From positions 4,543,001-4,607,000 of the forward strand of contig NZ_OY762905.1 in assembly GCF_963666525.1 (NCBI RefSeq): 64,000 nucleotides of DNA, in the 5' to 3' direction. The stretch comes from an uncultured Cohaesibacter sp. (GTDB lineage Bacteria; Pseudomonadota; Alphaproteobacteria; Rhizobiales; Cohaesibacteraceae). Every line of letters begins with the position of its first letter. Within the stretch, counting starts at the first letter, position 1. The translations under genes and the position numbers were made by a program. Of this stretch, positions 54,338 through 63,586 are shown piece by piece. Under the pieces are notes generated by a model. That model did no database searches and had not been told where the DNA came from. It saw only the letters and a list, made by a program, of their open reading frames with translations.

Positions 54338-55288
54338 ATGACTTTTGATGTAAGTGTGGTTGGGCTGTATATTCTGGACATTCTGGGACGCCCCGTTGAT
54401 GAAATTCCGCCGGGAGGACAGCTTCGCTTCATCGATGAGATCCGTCTGACGGTTGCCGGTACTGCAGGTGGCTCTGCCATTGACTGTGCCAAGCTTGGCC
54501 TCAAGACCCGCGCCGTTGGGGCCATTGGCGATGACGAAAAGGGTGACTTCATCCTTCACACGCTCACCGGCTTTGGCGTCGATATTGCCGAGATGCGCAA
54601 GCTCGAGGGCGTGCCGACCTCTTCGACCATCCTCAACGTTCGCCCGAACGGCGAACGCCCGGCCTTGCATCGCCGCGGTGCATCCGATGAACTGACCCTT
54701 GGCGACAAGGACTATCCTGCCATTCTGGACGCCAAGTTCGTGCACGTTGGCGGTATGCCTTTGCTGGCCAAGCTTGATGGCGCGCCGACAACTGCTCTGC
54801 TCAAGGCTGCCAAGGCCGCCGGTTGTCAGACAACGTTCGACCTTCTGTCTGCAACGCCAGAAACCCTTGATGTCCTGAAGCCTTCGCTGCCGTTTGTCGA
54901 CTATTTCGTGCCAAGTATCGAAGACGCCGAAGCCATGTCCGGCCTCAGCGTACCGGAAGATGCTGCGAAATTCTTCCTTGATGCAGGGGCAACCAACTGC
55001 CTGCTGACCATGGGCGGGGATGGCTGCATCGTGGCAACCCAGGACACCATGTTCCGGTTGCCGGCATTCAAGATCGACGTCAAGGATACGACCGGCTGCG
55101 GTGATGCCTTCACTGCAGGTCTGATTGCAGGTCTCAACCATGGTTGGGATATCGAGAAATCGGCACGGTTTGCATCTGCCTGTGGCGCCCTGGTGTCCAC
55201 CGGTCTGGGCTCTGATGCCGGGATCGTCAATTTCGAGGAAACCGAAAAACTGATGAACACCGCGCCCACTCTGCCAATGGCTGGCTGA
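54338..55288 (+). CDS. PfkB-family carbohydrate kinase
   Basis: 316 aa. The N-terminal substrate motif VAGTAGGSAIDCAKLGLKTRAVGAIGDDEKG and the C-terminal DTTGCGDAFTAGLIAGL, with the catalytic base Asp in GCGDAF, define the ribokinase/PfkB family. ATG 54338 follows AAGGAGTGAGGATC; a GTG three codons upstream is not needed. It probably phosphorylates the imported sugar. The substrate is unknown. Confidence 0.9.
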   Translation: MTFDVSVVGLYILDILGRPVDEIPPGGQLRFIDEIRLTVAGTAGGSAIDCAKLGLKTRAVGAIGDDEKGDFILHTLTGFGVDIAEMRKLEGVPTSSTILNVRPNGERPALHRRGASDELTLGDKDYPAILDAKFVHVGGMPLLAKLDGAPTTALLKAAKAAGCQTTFDLLSATPETLDVLKPSLPFVDYFVPSIEDAEAMSGLSVPEDAAKFFLDAGATNCLLTMGGDGCIVATQDTMFRLPAFKIDVKDTTGCGDAFTAGLIAGLNHGWDIEKSARFASACGALVSTGLGSDAGIVNFEETEKLMNTAPTLPMAG

Positions 55289-55450
55289 ACGGCCGACGGA
55301 GAAGAGCGGACAGAACCGACTTCGAACCAAAAAGATTTGAACCAATCAATCTGGCGCATGAGGTAAGGGATTGCCTCGCGCCGGACCCGGGAGAATTGTG
55401 CTGATTTTCTTGAAGACCAGCCGCTCCGTCCAAAACTGGAGGTAGGGACG

Positions 55451-56104
55451 ATGGAAGAATTAGAGCTGCGGCGTGAGATGGTTGCGGCCTGCCGTCGAAT
55501 GAATGACATAGGGCTCAATCAGGGAACTTCGGGAAACGTGTCGGCGCGGTGTGGCGACAAAATTCTGGTAACTCCGACCTCATTGCCATATGACGAGATG
55601 CAGCCCGAAGACATCGTCGCAATGGACGCTGACGGGCATTTCGAAGGCCAGCGCAAGCCGTCGTCGGAATGGCGCTTTCATCACGACATTCTCTCCAATC
55701 GGCTGGACGTCAACGCTGTTCTGCATTGCCACTCGACCCATGCTGCCGCAATGGCCTGCCACCAGCTCGACATCAACAGCTTCCACTACATGGTCGCCGT
55801 CGCGGGCGGAACCAACATTCGGTGCGCGCCCTATGCGACCTTCGGCACGCAGGCACTGTCAGACTCGGCACTCAAGGCGCTCGAAGGGCGCAAGGCCTGT
55901 CTGCTCGGTCAGCATGGCCAGATCGCCCTTGGTTCGACATTGAAGCAGGCGCTGGCACTGGCCATCGAGGTCGAGACCCTGGCCAAGATGTATATCATCG
56001 CCCGTCAGCTGGGCGAGCCGCCTGTACTGAGCGAAGAGGAAATGGGGCGTGTCATGGGGCAGATGAACCAGATGCATTACGGGGTGACCCGAAGCCCGTC
56101 CTGA
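55451..56104 (+). CDS. Class II aldolase/adducin family protein
   Basis: 217 aa. The metal-binding HCHSTHAAAMACH, a later LLGQHGQIALG histidine and the SSEWRFHHDIL glutamate match L-fuculose-1-phosphate aldolase-type enzymes, which cleave ketose-1-phosphates to DHAP and an aldehyde. NQGTSGNVSAR is the phosphate-binding loop. ATG 55451 follows GGAGGTAGGGACG. With the PfkB kinase upstream it fits phosphorylation followed by retro-aldol cleavage. Confidence 0.9.
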   Translation: MEELELRREMVAACRRMNDIGLNQGTSGNVSARCGDKILVTPTSLPYDEMQPEDIVAMDADGHFEGQRKPSSEWRFHHDILSNRLDVNAVLHCHSTHAAAMACHQLDINSFHYMVAVAGGTNIRCAPYATFGTQALSDSALKALEGRKACLLGQHGQIALGSTLKQALALAIEVETLAKMYIIARQLGEPPVLSEEEMGRVMGQMNQMHYGVTRSPS

Positions 56105-56220
56105 ATGATCAACGTGCAGGCCATCACTCCCGTCGTGATTGCGCCGGCGACGTTGAACTCCCCCGAAGGTGAGACACCCCGGAAGGTGCCTCACAAGATA
56201 CAGTCCGATGGAGAAAGACA

Positions 56221-57219
56221 ATGAACCGGATCTTTAACAACCCCGATTTCATCGTGGAAGATGCCGTCCGCGGCTATCTCAAGGCCCACCCGGATATTCT
56301 TGCTGCGACCGAAAATCCACGCGTTCTGCGCCGTCCGGCCGCGCCGCAGAAAGACAAGGTGGGCATCGTCACCGGCGGCGGCTCGGGGCATGAACCGGCA
56401 TTTCTTGGATATGTCGGCAACGGCATGCTCGACGCTGTGGCCATCGGCGAAATCTTTTCCTCTCCATCGGCCAAGGCCTTCCATGATGCCTTCATTGCCG
56501 CCGACGGTGGGCGCGGTGTTGCCTGCCTCTATGGCAACTATGCCGGTGACAACATGAACGTCAAGCTGGCTGCCAAACAGGCCGCAAAGCACGGACTGAC
56601 CGTCAAGACTGTCGTCGCCAATGATGATGTCCCGTCCGCTTCGAAGGACGACAGGGCCAAACGGCGCGGTGTCGCCGGAGAGATCCTGATGTGGAAGGTA
56701 GGTGGTGCACGTGCCGACGAGGGGGCTGATCTGGATGAGGTGATTGCTTCTGCACAGAAGGCAATCGATGCGACACGCAGCATCGGCATCGGTCTTTCGG
56801 CCTGCACCATTCCGGCGGTTGGCAAACCCAATTTCCATATCGAAGACGGCCACATGGAAGTCGGTATCGGCCACCACGGCGAACCGGGTGTTGCTGTCAT
56901 GCCTATCAAACCCGCCCGGGAGATGGCTGATCTTATGCTCGACCATATCCTGCCGGATCTGCCGTTCGAAAAGGATGACGACGTGGCGATCCTGGTGTCC
57001 GGCCTTGGCGCCACTCCTGTCATGGAGCTCTATGTTCTCTATGATCGACTGGCCGAAGTGATCGAGGCTCGCGGCATGAAGACCCGCCATCTCTTTATCG
57101 GCAACTATTTCACATCCCTTGAAATGCAGGGTGTCACCCTGACAATGATGCGTCTCGACAGTGAGCTTGACCGGCTGCTTGCCGCGCCTGCCCATTCCAT
57201 CGGCCTGACGAGGTTCTGA
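56221..57219 (+). CDS. dhaK: Dihydroxyacetone/erythrulose kinase subunit DhaK
   Basis: 332 aa. TGGGSGHEPAF (51-61) and GEIFSSPSA form the substrate site; H219 in GHHGEPG is the histidine that binds the ketose covalently. The protein lacks the DhaL domain, which is encoded by the next gene. Separate DhaK and DhaL usually go with a PTS partner DhaM, but none is present in this window. It may act on dihydroxyacetone or on a tetrulose such as erythrulose. Confidence 0.92.
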   Translation: MNRIFNNPDFIVEDAVRGYLKAHPDILAATENPRVLRRPAAPQKDKVGIVTGGGSGHEPAFLGYVGNGMLDAVAIGEIFSSPSAKAFHDAFIAADGGRGVACLYGNYAGDNMNVKLAAKQAAKHGLTVKTVVANDDVPSASKDDRAKRRGVAGEILMWKVGGARADEGADLDEVIASAQKAIDATRSIGIGLSACTIPAVGKPNFHIEDGHMEVGIGHHGEPGVAVMPIKPAREMADLMLDHILPDLPFEKDDDVAILVSGLGATPVMELYVLYDRLAEVIEARGMKTRHLFIGNYFTSLEMQGVTLTMMRLDSELDRLLAAPAHSIGLTRF

Positions 57220-57221
57220 CC

Positions 57222-57869
57222 ATGCTTTCTTCCATTTCCATCAAGGATTCCGGCGGGCTTGTCGTGGAGCTCATCGACGTGATCAGGGAAAACCGCGCAT
57301 GGCTTTCCCAGATCGACGGAGCCATCGGCGATGGCGATCACGGCATCAACATGAGCAAGGGTTTCACCTTGGCTGGAGGCAAGCTAGAAGACCCGCTGCC
57401 CTCTTTGCCGGACGCCCTCAACACGCTTAGCGAAACCCTCATCGAGGACCTCGGCGGCTCCATGGGGCCACTCTACGGCTATCTCTTCTCGAGTATGGCC
57501 GACGAACTGGAAGAGCCCGACAAGCTTGATGGTGACGTGTTCAGCAAAATGCTGCATGCGGCGCTGGACGGGGTTCAGGAAATCGGTTCGGCCAATGTTG
57601 GCGACAAGACGCTGCTTGATACGCTGTCTCCGGCGGCCGAGGCTTTCGATGAAGCATGGCGATCGGGCAAGGAATTTTCCGACTGTCTCGAAATCATGTC
57701 TTCCGCCGCCGAAAAGGGGCGGGATGCCACCATCGATATGGTCGCAAAGGTCGGCCGGGCCTCTCGCCTTGGTGAGCGGTCCCGCGGCGTGCTGGACGCC
57801 GGTGCCACGTCCTGTTGCCTCATTTTGCAAACCCTTGCCAAGGGCATCAGGGAGCGTATGGACGCCTGA
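57222..57869 (+). CDS. dhaL: Dihydroxyacetone kinase subunit DhaL
   Basis: 215 aa. Nucleotide-binding motifs are IDGAIGDGDHGINMSKGF, with the Mg-binding aspartates, GGSMGPLYGYLFSSM and GDKTLLDTLSPAAEAF, and the C-terminal GRASRLGERSRGVLDAGA. It starts 2 bp after dhaK. With no DhaM nearby, either free ATP is the phosphate donor or the PTS protein is encoded elsewhere. A rho-independent terminator follows. Confidence 0.92.
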   Translation: MLSSISIKDSGGLVVELIDVIRENRAWLSQIDGAIGDGDHGINMSKGFTLAGGKLEDPLPSLPDALNTLSETLIEDLGGSMGPLYGYLFSSMADELEEPDKLDGDVFSKMLHAALDGVQEIGSANVGDKTLLDTLSPAAEAFDEAWRSGKEFSDCLEIMSSAAEKGRDATIDMVAKVGRASRLGERSRGVLDAGATSCCLILQTLAKGIRERMDA

Positions 57870-57914
57870 GCAATTCTCTTCTCCATGAAGAAATCTGTTC
57901 GCCATGGCAGATTG

Positions 57915-57957
57915 AAAAGCCGGTGGGCTCCTTTTACAGGAACTCACCGGCTTTTTT
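57915..57957 (+). terminator. Rho-independent terminator after dhaL
   Basis: AAAAGCCGGTG (57915-57925) pairs with CACCGGCTTTT and is followed by further T (CTTTTTT, 57951-57957). It ends the rightward sugar operon. Confidence 0.85.
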
Positions 57958-58038
57958 GTGCCTGTTTGCTGCAGAAGGTGCGCTGCCTTTTGCATCACTC
58001 CGTCTCTTGCCAATCCTTCGGTCCAAACGGAGGCCTGC

Positions 58039-58078
58039 AAAAAAAAAGCCCAATTGCCGTACGAGACGACAATTGGGT
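58039..58078 (-). terminator. Rho-independent terminator for the leftward tkt-tal unit
   Basis: Read leftward, ACCCAATTG (58078-58070) pairs with CAATTGGGC (58056-58048) and is followed by a run of T (A-run at 58039-58047 on the + strand). It lies 140 bp after the transaldolase stop. The 351 bp between dhaL and tal thus hold two opposing terminators and no gene. Confidence 0.85.
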
Positions 58079-58220
58079 TGGTTGCTTATGAGGATAGGTG
58101 GGGCTCTGCTGGATGGGATTGAAGGAGCCCGAATTTGAAAAGTGGGGGAAGAGGCTGCTTTCCTCCGCTTTCACTCTTCTTTCTGGAGGATTTCTATGGA
58201 TGCCCGGATCGGTGGACCGA

Positions 58221-58874
58221 TCAGAGGATCGACTGTCCGGTAGCTGCCCAATCCTTGGCAAACTGGTCAAGACCCTTGTCAGTCAGGGCGTGGTTTGCCA
58301 GGCTCTTGATGACAGAAGGAGGAATGGTGGCGACATCGGCACCGGCAAGTGCGGCTTCCTTGACGTGGTTGGCAGAACGGATCGAGGCTGCCAGGATTTC
58401 GGTCTTGAAGTCGTAGTTGTCATAGATGTCGCGAATGTCGCGGATCAGATCCATGCCATCGAGGTTGAGGTCGTCAAGACGGCCGATGAACGGAGAAATG
58501 TAGGTGGCACCAGCCTTGGCAGCCAGCAGTGCCTGATTGGCAGCAAAGCACAGGGTGACGTTGGTCTTGATACCCTTGTCGGTGAGGCTGCGGCAGGCTT
58601 TGAGGCCATTGAGCGTAAGCGGCAGCTTGATGACCACGTTGGAAGCGATCTTGCTCAGGCAATCGGCTTCAGCCATCATCGTGTCATAGTCCATCGAAGC
58701 GACTTCGGCGGAAACCGGACCAGTCACAACGCCGCAGATTTCTGCGATGACTTCCTTGAAATCACGTCCGGATTTGGCGATCAGGCTGGGGTTGGTGGTC
58801 ACACCGTCCAGAAGTCCGTAGTCGTTCAGTTCAACGATGTCTTCGATGATGGCGGTATCGACGAAAAATTTCAT
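58221..58874 (-). CDS. tal: Transaldolase (small, TalB-activity subfamily)
   Basis: 217 aa of the short transaldolase/F6P-aldolase family. Catalytic lysine in VVIKLPLT. The active site reads GPVSAEVAS and [11 protein letters not shown], with Glu and Phe where fructose-6-phosphate aldolase has Gln and Tyr, so it should be a true transaldolase that moves dihydroxyacetone units between sugar phosphates. ATG 58874 follows AAGGGAGAGAAAAA. It is transcribed leftward after transketolase (115 bp apart). Confidence 0.9.
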   Translation of the reverse strand: MKFFVDTAIIEDIVELNDYGLLDGVTTNPSLIAKSGRDFKEVIAEICGVVTGPVSAEVASMDYDTMMAEADCLSKIASNVVIKLPLTLNGLKACRSLTDKGIKTNVTLCFAANQALLAAKAGATYISPFIGRLDDLNLDGMDLIRDIRDIYDNYDFKTEILAASIRSANHVKEAALAGADVATIPPSVIKSLANHALTDKGLDQFAKDWAATGQSIL

Positions 58875-58989
58875 TTTTTCTCTCCCTTGCGCATGTCTCC
58901 CATGGGTGAAAGGTCTTTCGGGGGACTGGACATGCATTCATTACATTATTGGGGCGGGCCGAGTGGAAGGTCCACTCGACCGTTGGCTC

Positions 58990-61020
58990 CTAGAGTTTGA
59001 GAAGATGACAGGCGCGTGCAATGATTGCGTCGCTCGTGATGCCGAATTTCTCATAGAGTTCTTCAGCCGGAGCAGATGCGCCAAACCCATCCATGCCGAT
59101 GACATTGTCTTCATCACCAACAAAGGTAGCCCAGCCGAACTTAGAGGCGGCTTCCACGGCGATCCGTGGGCAGTCACCAAGAACGGACATACGATAGTCC
59201 CGATCCTGCTCTTTGAAAAGCTCCCAGCTTGGCATTGATACAACGGCGACGGAAATGCCCTTTTCTGTGGCCAGCTTTTCCGCAGCTTCCATGGCAAGGC
59301 TGACCTCGGTACCGGTGGACAGCAGCGTCAGGGCACGATCGCCCTCACCAAAGGTGCGCAGAACATAGGCACCGCGGGCTGACAGATTCTCGCCGGTTTC
59401 TTCCAGCCGCAACTGTGGCACAGCCTGTCTTGACAGCGCCAACAGCGATGGCCGGTTGCGCGAGCGGATTGCCAGTTCCCAGCATTCCAGCGTTTCCAGC
59501 GCGTCCGCCGGGCGGAAGGTGAGAAGGTTGGGAATGGCACGCAGGGAGGCCAGGTGTTCTACCGGCTGGTGGGTTGGTCCGTCTTCGCCAAGGCCGATGG
59601 AATCATGGGTCATCACATAGATGGTGCCAATCCCCATCAGGGCCGACAGGCGGATGCCGTTGCGGGCGTAGTCGGAAAAGACCATGAAGGTGCCGCCATA
59701 AGGAATGATGCCACCATGGGTCATCATGCCGTTCATCGCGGCCGCCATTGCAAATTCGCGCACGCCATATCCGATATAGCGTCCCGGCTGACCTTTCGTG
59801 TACTGGCTGTCAACGGCAGCCACACGGGTCAGGTTGGACCCGGTGAGGTCGGCCGAACCGCCGATCATTTCAGGCAGGGCAGGGGCGAGAGCCTCAAGTG
59901 CCATCTGGCTGGCCTTGCGGGTGGCCACTTTTTGCGGCTTGGCAAACAGCGCCTTGCGGGCTTCGGCGACGGCCCCCTTGAATTCTGCCGGCAGGGTATG
60001 GGCGATGCGACGCAGGAACTCGGCCTGCAGGGCCTCGTCCGATTTTGCCAGACGGTTTTCCCAGACGTCCCGGACAGCCTTGCCCTTGCTGCCAATAGCG
60101 CGCCACTGTGCCAGCAGGTCGGACGGAATTTCAAACGGTGCGGCGGTCCAGCCAAGAGCGGCCTTTGCTCCTGCGGCTTCTTCCTTGCCAAGCGGCGCGC
60201 CGTGGGAGGATTCCTTGCCCGCCTTGGTCGGAGCGCCAAGACCGATCACGGTCTTCATGGCGATCAGTGACGGTTTGTCCGTAACGGACTTGGCCGCGGT
60301 TAGTGCAGCATCCAGCGCAGCGGCGTCGTGGCCGTCGCAGGACTGGACATGCCAGCCACAGGCTGAAAGACGCTGCGGGATGTTGTCCGAGAAGGAAACT
60401 GAAGTTGGGCCATCGATGGTGATGGCGTTGTCGTCATAAAGCACGATCAGCTTGCCAAGGCCAAGGTGACCGGCAAGCGAGATTGCTTCCTGACCGATAC
60501 CTTCCTCAAGGCAACCGTCACCCATGAAGACATAGGTGTGATGGTCGACGAGGTCGGTGCCAAAATCCTTTGCCATGATCTGTTCGGCAAGGGCCATGCC
60601 GACGGCAGTGGCGATGCCCTGGCCGAGCGGGCCGGTGGTTGTCTCAATGCCCTTGGCATGACCATATTCCGGGTGACCGGCCGTAATGGAGCCCATCTGG
60701 CGGAAGTTGCGCAGCTGGTCGATCGTCATGTCGGCGTAACCGGTCAGATGCAGCAGGCTGTAAAGCATTGCAGAGGCATGGCCGTTGGATAGGACAACAC
60801 GGTCCCTGTCGGGCCAGTCGGGTGCTGAAGCATCAAATTTCAGGTGGTTTTTGAAAAGAACCGTAGCAGCGTCTGCCATGCCCATCGGGGCGCCGGGATG
60901 GCCGGAATTGGCAGCTTCCACGGCATCGATGCTCAAGGCGCGGATGCAATTGGCAAGGGCAAAGTTGGTGGCATCACGCTTGGCGTGCTCGAGGGCGGTT
61001 TCTGAAGAATAGTCTGACAT
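58990..61020 (-). CDS. tkt: Transketolase
   Basis: 676 aa, full-length transketolase: GHPGAPMGMADAATVLF at the start, the ThDP motif GDGCLEEGIGQEA, and the middle-domain AMAAAMNGMMTHGGIIPYGGTF. It moves two-carbon units between ketose and aldose phosphates. ATG 61020 follows GGAGGAGAAAAC. Divergent from a DeoR gene, whose product probably controls it. With transaldolase and RpiB it links tetrose or pentose phosphates to glycolysis. Confidence 0.95.
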   Translation of the reverse strand: MSDYSSETALEHAKRDATNFALANCIRALSIDAVEAANSGHPGAPMGMADAATVLFKNHLKFDASAPDWPDRDRVVLSNGHASAMLYSLLHLTGYADMTIDQLRNFRQMGSITAGHPEYGHAKGIETTTGPLGQGIATAVGMALAEQIMAKDFGTDLVDHHTYVFMGDGCLEEGIGQEAISLAGHLGLGKLIVLYDDNAITIDGPTSVSFSDNIPQRLSACGWHVQSCDGHDAAALDAALTAAKSVTDKPSLIAMKTVIGLGAPTKAGKESSHGAPLGKEEAAGAKAALGWTAAPFEIPSDLLAQWRAIGSKGKAVRDVWENRLAKSDEALQAEFLRRIAHTLPAEFKGAVAEARKALFAKPQKVATRKASQMALEALAPALPEMIGGSADLTGSNLTRVAAVDSQYTKGQPGRYIGYGVREFAMAAAMNGMMTHGGIIPYGGTFMVFSDYARNGIRLSALMGIGTIYVMTHDSIGLGEDGPTHQPVEHLASLRAIPNLLTFRPADALETLECWELAIRSRNRPSLLALSRQAVPQLRLEETGENLSARGAYVLRTFGEGDRALTLLSTGTEVSLAMEAAEKLATEKGISVAVVSMPSWELFKEQDRDYRMSVLGDCPRIAVEAASKFGWATFVGDEDNVIGMDGFGASAPAEELYEKFGITSDAIIARACHLLKL

Positions 61021-61078
61021 GTTTTCTCCTCCATGTTGGTTTTGAGGTACACCTTTGCAACAAAAAACGCAATGAAAA

Positions 61079-61128
61079 ATCACAAAATAACACTTGTTAT
61101 GTTATAAATGGTGTGAAATAAATGTGAT
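61079..61128. promoter_or_regulatory. Nested palindromes in the tkt-deoR divergent promoter
   Basis: ATAACA-CT-TGTTAT (61087-61100) is a perfect 14 bp palindrome. An outer pair ATCACA (61079-61084) and TGTGAT (61123-61128) surrounds it. AT-rich and centred between the tkt and deoR starts, it is a likely DeoR operator. The binding protein is inferred. Confidence 0.5.
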
Positions 61129-61198
61129 ATTGAAATTTATCGGGCCTGTCCGATGGCGTGGCGTTGTCGGAAGAGGAGCAGGGTCGAAAGGAGTCTTC

Positions 61199-61981
61199 AT
61201 GAAGCGCGAGGACCGCCAAAAGGCGATCATGGACCTTCTGGTAACCCATGGAGAGGTCGAGGTCGATAATCTGGCAGAGCAGTTTGCCGTATCGAAGATG
61301 ACCATTCATCGGGACCTTGATGATCTGGAAACAGAAGGCGTGATCCGCAAGATTCGCGGCGGGGCGACAATCGAGTCGGGCACCCGCTTCGAGAGTGATT
61401 TCCGTTTTCGTGAACGTCAGAGCCAGGACGCCAAGGTGGCGATGGCCGAAGCGGCCCTGAAGCTGATCGATCCGGGCATGAGCGTCATCATCAACGACGG
61501 CTCCATGGCAGCGTTTCTGGGAAAATTCCTGATCAAGAAGCGCCCGCTCACGGTGATCACCAACAATGCTGCGATCATGGATGCGTTGCGCAATGAGTCC
61601 GGCATCACTCTGATCTCGCTCGGCGGGTGCTATTCCAGCAAGTTCAATGCCTATTTCGGCAGCGTTACCGAAGTGGGACTGGCCAATCTGCGCGCCGACA
61701 TCTCCTTCATCTCGACCCCGGCCATTTCGGGGCTTGAGGTTTTCCATATGGATGACATGGTGGTCAAGACCAAGCGCGCGATGATGCCATGTGGCACCCG
61801 ACGCTGCCTGCTGGTCAACCATAACCGGTTTGATCACACTGCCTTGCACAAGCTCGCGACACTTGATGAGTTCGATTATATCATCACCGACAAGGCGCCC
61901 TCCAAAAGCGCGCTTGCAATCATCGAAAATGCGGGCCTGACCCTGACCATCGCCCAGCAGGATAGCGAGGGGGCGTCATGA
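61199..61981 (+). CDS. DeoR-family transcriptional regulator
   Basis: 260 aa. N-terminal DeoR helix-turn-helix (REDRQKAIMDLLVTHGEVEVDNLAEQFAVSKMTIHRDLDDLE layout, residues 3-55) and a sugar-phosphate sensor domain from about 75 (INDGSMAAFLGKFLIKKRPLTVITNN). ATG 61199 follows AAAGGAGTCTTC; 35 upstream open codons cover the promoter palindrome. It lies between divergent tkt and an RpiB gene, pointing to control of pentose/tetrose phosphate genes. Confidence 0.9.
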   Translation: MKREDRQKAIMDLLVTHGEVEVDNLAEQFAVSKMTIHRDLDDLETEGVIRKIRGGATIESGTRFESDFRFRERQSQDAKVAMAEAALKLIDPGMSVIINDGSMAAFLGKFLIKKRPLTVITNNAAIMDALRNESGITLISLGGCYSSKFNAYFGSVTEVGLANLRADISFISTPAISGLEVFHMDDMVVKTKRAMMPCGTRRCLLVNHNRFDHTALHKLATLDEFDYIITDKAPSKSALAIIENAGLTLTIAQQDSEGAS

Positions 61982-62213
61982 AGGTAGTCAGTTCGTTTCT
62001 TGCGGCCATTTGCCCACGAGGCATCGGTAGACGCGCGGCAGATTGTTGTGCCGGCGCGCTCGCTGATGTCGGCAAATGCCAGTTGCCAATTCAGCGTTCA
62101 CATATTGACAGGCCCCTGATGGACCTTGCCGCCCTTTTCGGTTTCGGAGCTTTCCGGGCCGCAGCGGGAATGTGCCGCTTATCTTAACCACGGTTGCAAT
62201 AGGGAGTAGAAAC

Positions 62214-62675
62214 ATGAAAATTGCAGTAGCTGGTGACAGTGCAGGCGAAGGCCTGGCTCACATTTTGGCTGAATACCTTGCCGGCAAGGGAAACATGGAG
62301 GTCCATGAAGTTTCCCGGGTGGAAGGCAAGGCCGATGACTTCTATGCCAACATGGCCGAACGCGTCGCCACGGGCGTCGTAAAGGGTGACTATGATCGCG
62401 CGATCCTGTGCTGCGGCACCGGCATCGGCGTTGCCATGTCCGCCAACAAGGTTCACGGCATCCGGGCAGCTCAGTGCCACGACACCTATTCTGCCGAACG
62501 CGCAGCGCTTTCCAACAACGCGCAGATCATCACCATGGGTGCGCGCGTCATTGGCACCGAACTAGCAAAGGCAATCGCCGACACCTTTTTTGCCAACACC
62601 GAGAATTTTGACGAAAACGGCCGCTCTGCAGGTAACGTCAAGGCAATCGACGACCTCGACGCCCGCAACAGCTAG
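62214..62675 (+). CDS. rpiB: RpiB/LacAB-family sugar-phosphate isomerase (EryI-like)
   Basis: 153 aa. [21 protein letters not shown] is the active-site segment with the catalytic cysteine; [20 protein letters not shown] follows. The start [15 protein letters not shown] resembles, from memory, EryI/DerI enzymes that interconvert erythrulose-4-phosphate and erythrose-4-phosphate; a ribose-5-phosphate isomerase role is equally possible. ATG 62214 follows AGGGAGTAGAAAC. The 232 bp after the DeoR gene hold no convincing gene. Confidence 0.85.
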   Translation: MKIAVAGDSAGEGLAHILAEYLAGKGNMEVHEVSRVEGKADDFYANMAERVATGVVKGDYDRAILCCGTGIGVAMSANKVHGIRAAQCHDTYSAERAALSNNAQIITMGARVIGTELAKAIADTFFANTENFDENGRSAGNVKAIDDLDARNS

Positions 62676-62741
62676 GCTGTAGCTTCATTTCGAAGGCGAG
62701 GGCTGCGGCTGTCGTCCACCAGAATTTCACAACCCGAAAGA

Positions 62742-62774
62742 GGCCCGTTCCACCTTGTGGTACGGGCCTTTTTT
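62742..62774 (+). terminator. Rho-independent terminator after rpiB
   Basis: GGCCCGT (62742-62748) pairs with ACGGGCC (62762-62768), with an inner CCAC/GTGG helix across a T-T mismatch, followed by TTTTTT. Strong terminator. Confidence 0.92.
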
Positions 62775-62845
62775 GCCAGCCGGCAGTTTGAAATCATTTT
62801 GAACAAGATTGACAACGTCCGGCCAATCACGCAAAACACACAACG

Positions 62846-63040
62846 GATGGTTCTTTCCACGATCGTATCTGGAAAGATGAAAAGGGAACATGGTGCGGAC
62901 GACCCAACTCGGGGCCAATGCCATGGCTGCCCCCGCAACTGTAAGCGGATTGCCTTGTTTGTGAACCACTGAACCAACGGGTTTGGGAAGGGAACAGGGT
63001 GAAACACCGTGAGCCAGGAGACCTGCCAGCCGCACTGAAT
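62846..63040 (+). ncRNA. Cobalamin (adenosylcobalamin) riboswitch
   Basis: The core elements are in the right order: GAACATGGTG near 62886, GCTGCCCCCGCAACTGTAAG (62926-62945), a GGGTTTGGGAAGGGAACAGGG arm, and the B12 box GAGCCAGGAGACCTGCC (63011-63027). It lies upstream of the DUF1636-cobW genes. Boundaries are approximate. A hairpin GAGGCAAAT-CTG-ATTTGCTTC (63071-63091) may be part of the expression platform; no terminator T-run is seen, so translational control is likely. Confidence 0.92.
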
Positions 63041-63154
63041 CTCACGAACCGGTCGGGGTGTATCGGAGATGAGGCAAATCTGATTTGCTTCCCTGCCTGT
63101 TTCTCCCTGCTATCGGCGTTTTGACGAATGCGACCCCTTGGGCGTAGCTAGGAA

Positions 63155-63577
63155 ATGGCGTTGAAAAACAAGGCGATCTTGCAGATCTGCAGCACCTGCA
63201 ACAGTGCTGCTGTCAAGAAAAATCCCGAAAGACTGGCAACCGAAAGACCCGAAGGCGAGCAGCTTCTGAAGGCCGTCGAAGCCCTTGTGGTCGCTGACGA
63301 AGCCCTTTGCGGCAAACTGTCCGTTCAGCCCGCCCGCTGCATGAGCGGCTGTACGCGCAGCTGCGTGGCCGCCCTGATGGATGCCAGCAAGTATCAGTTC
63401 GTCATCGGCGAACTCGACAGCAGCGCCGAGCGGGTGGACGATCTTGTCGCCTTTGCCAGAAGCTATGTCGAGGCCGAGGACGGTCTGCCTGAATGGCGCC
63501 TGCGGCCGCAGCATATCCGCAAGAACACCTTGGCGCGTCTGCATCCGGTTCCCTCCATCCCTTCAACTGAAAGCTAG
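63155..63577 (+). CDS. DUF1636 small metal-binding protein
   Basis: 140 aa. Cysteine pairs ICSTCNSA (near residue 12) and RCMSGCTRSC (near residue 60) suggest metal or Fe-S binding, as in the DUF1636 family; members often lie beside cobW. It starts after TAGGAA and is directly downstream of the cobalamin riboswitch, so it is expected to be made when cobalamin is scarce. Precise function unknown; a role in cobalt supply or sensing is inferred. cobW follows 9 bp later. Confidence 0.85.
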   Translation: MALKNKAILQICSTCNSAAVKKNPERLATERPEGEQLLKAVEALVVADEALCGKLSVQPARCMSGCTRSCVAALMDASKYQFVIGELDSSAERVDDLVAFARSYVEAEDGLPEWRLRPQHIRKNTLARLHPVPSIPSTES

Positions 63578-63586
63578 AGGCACATC

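Noticed and set aside
58221-58874. Fructose-6-phosphate aldolase (Fsa) activity for the small transaldolase
   Set aside because: The active site has Glu and Phe (SAEV, SPFIGR) where Fsa has Gln and Tyr, so transaldolase is the better call.
58098-59000. A 300-codon + strand frame
   Set aside because: It runs antisense to transaldolase and the terminator region, with no homology visible.
61978-62187. A 69-codon open frame between deoR and rpiB
   Set aside because: It overlaps the deoR stop, has no ribosome-binding site of its own or known motif, and its cysteine-rich composition looks random.
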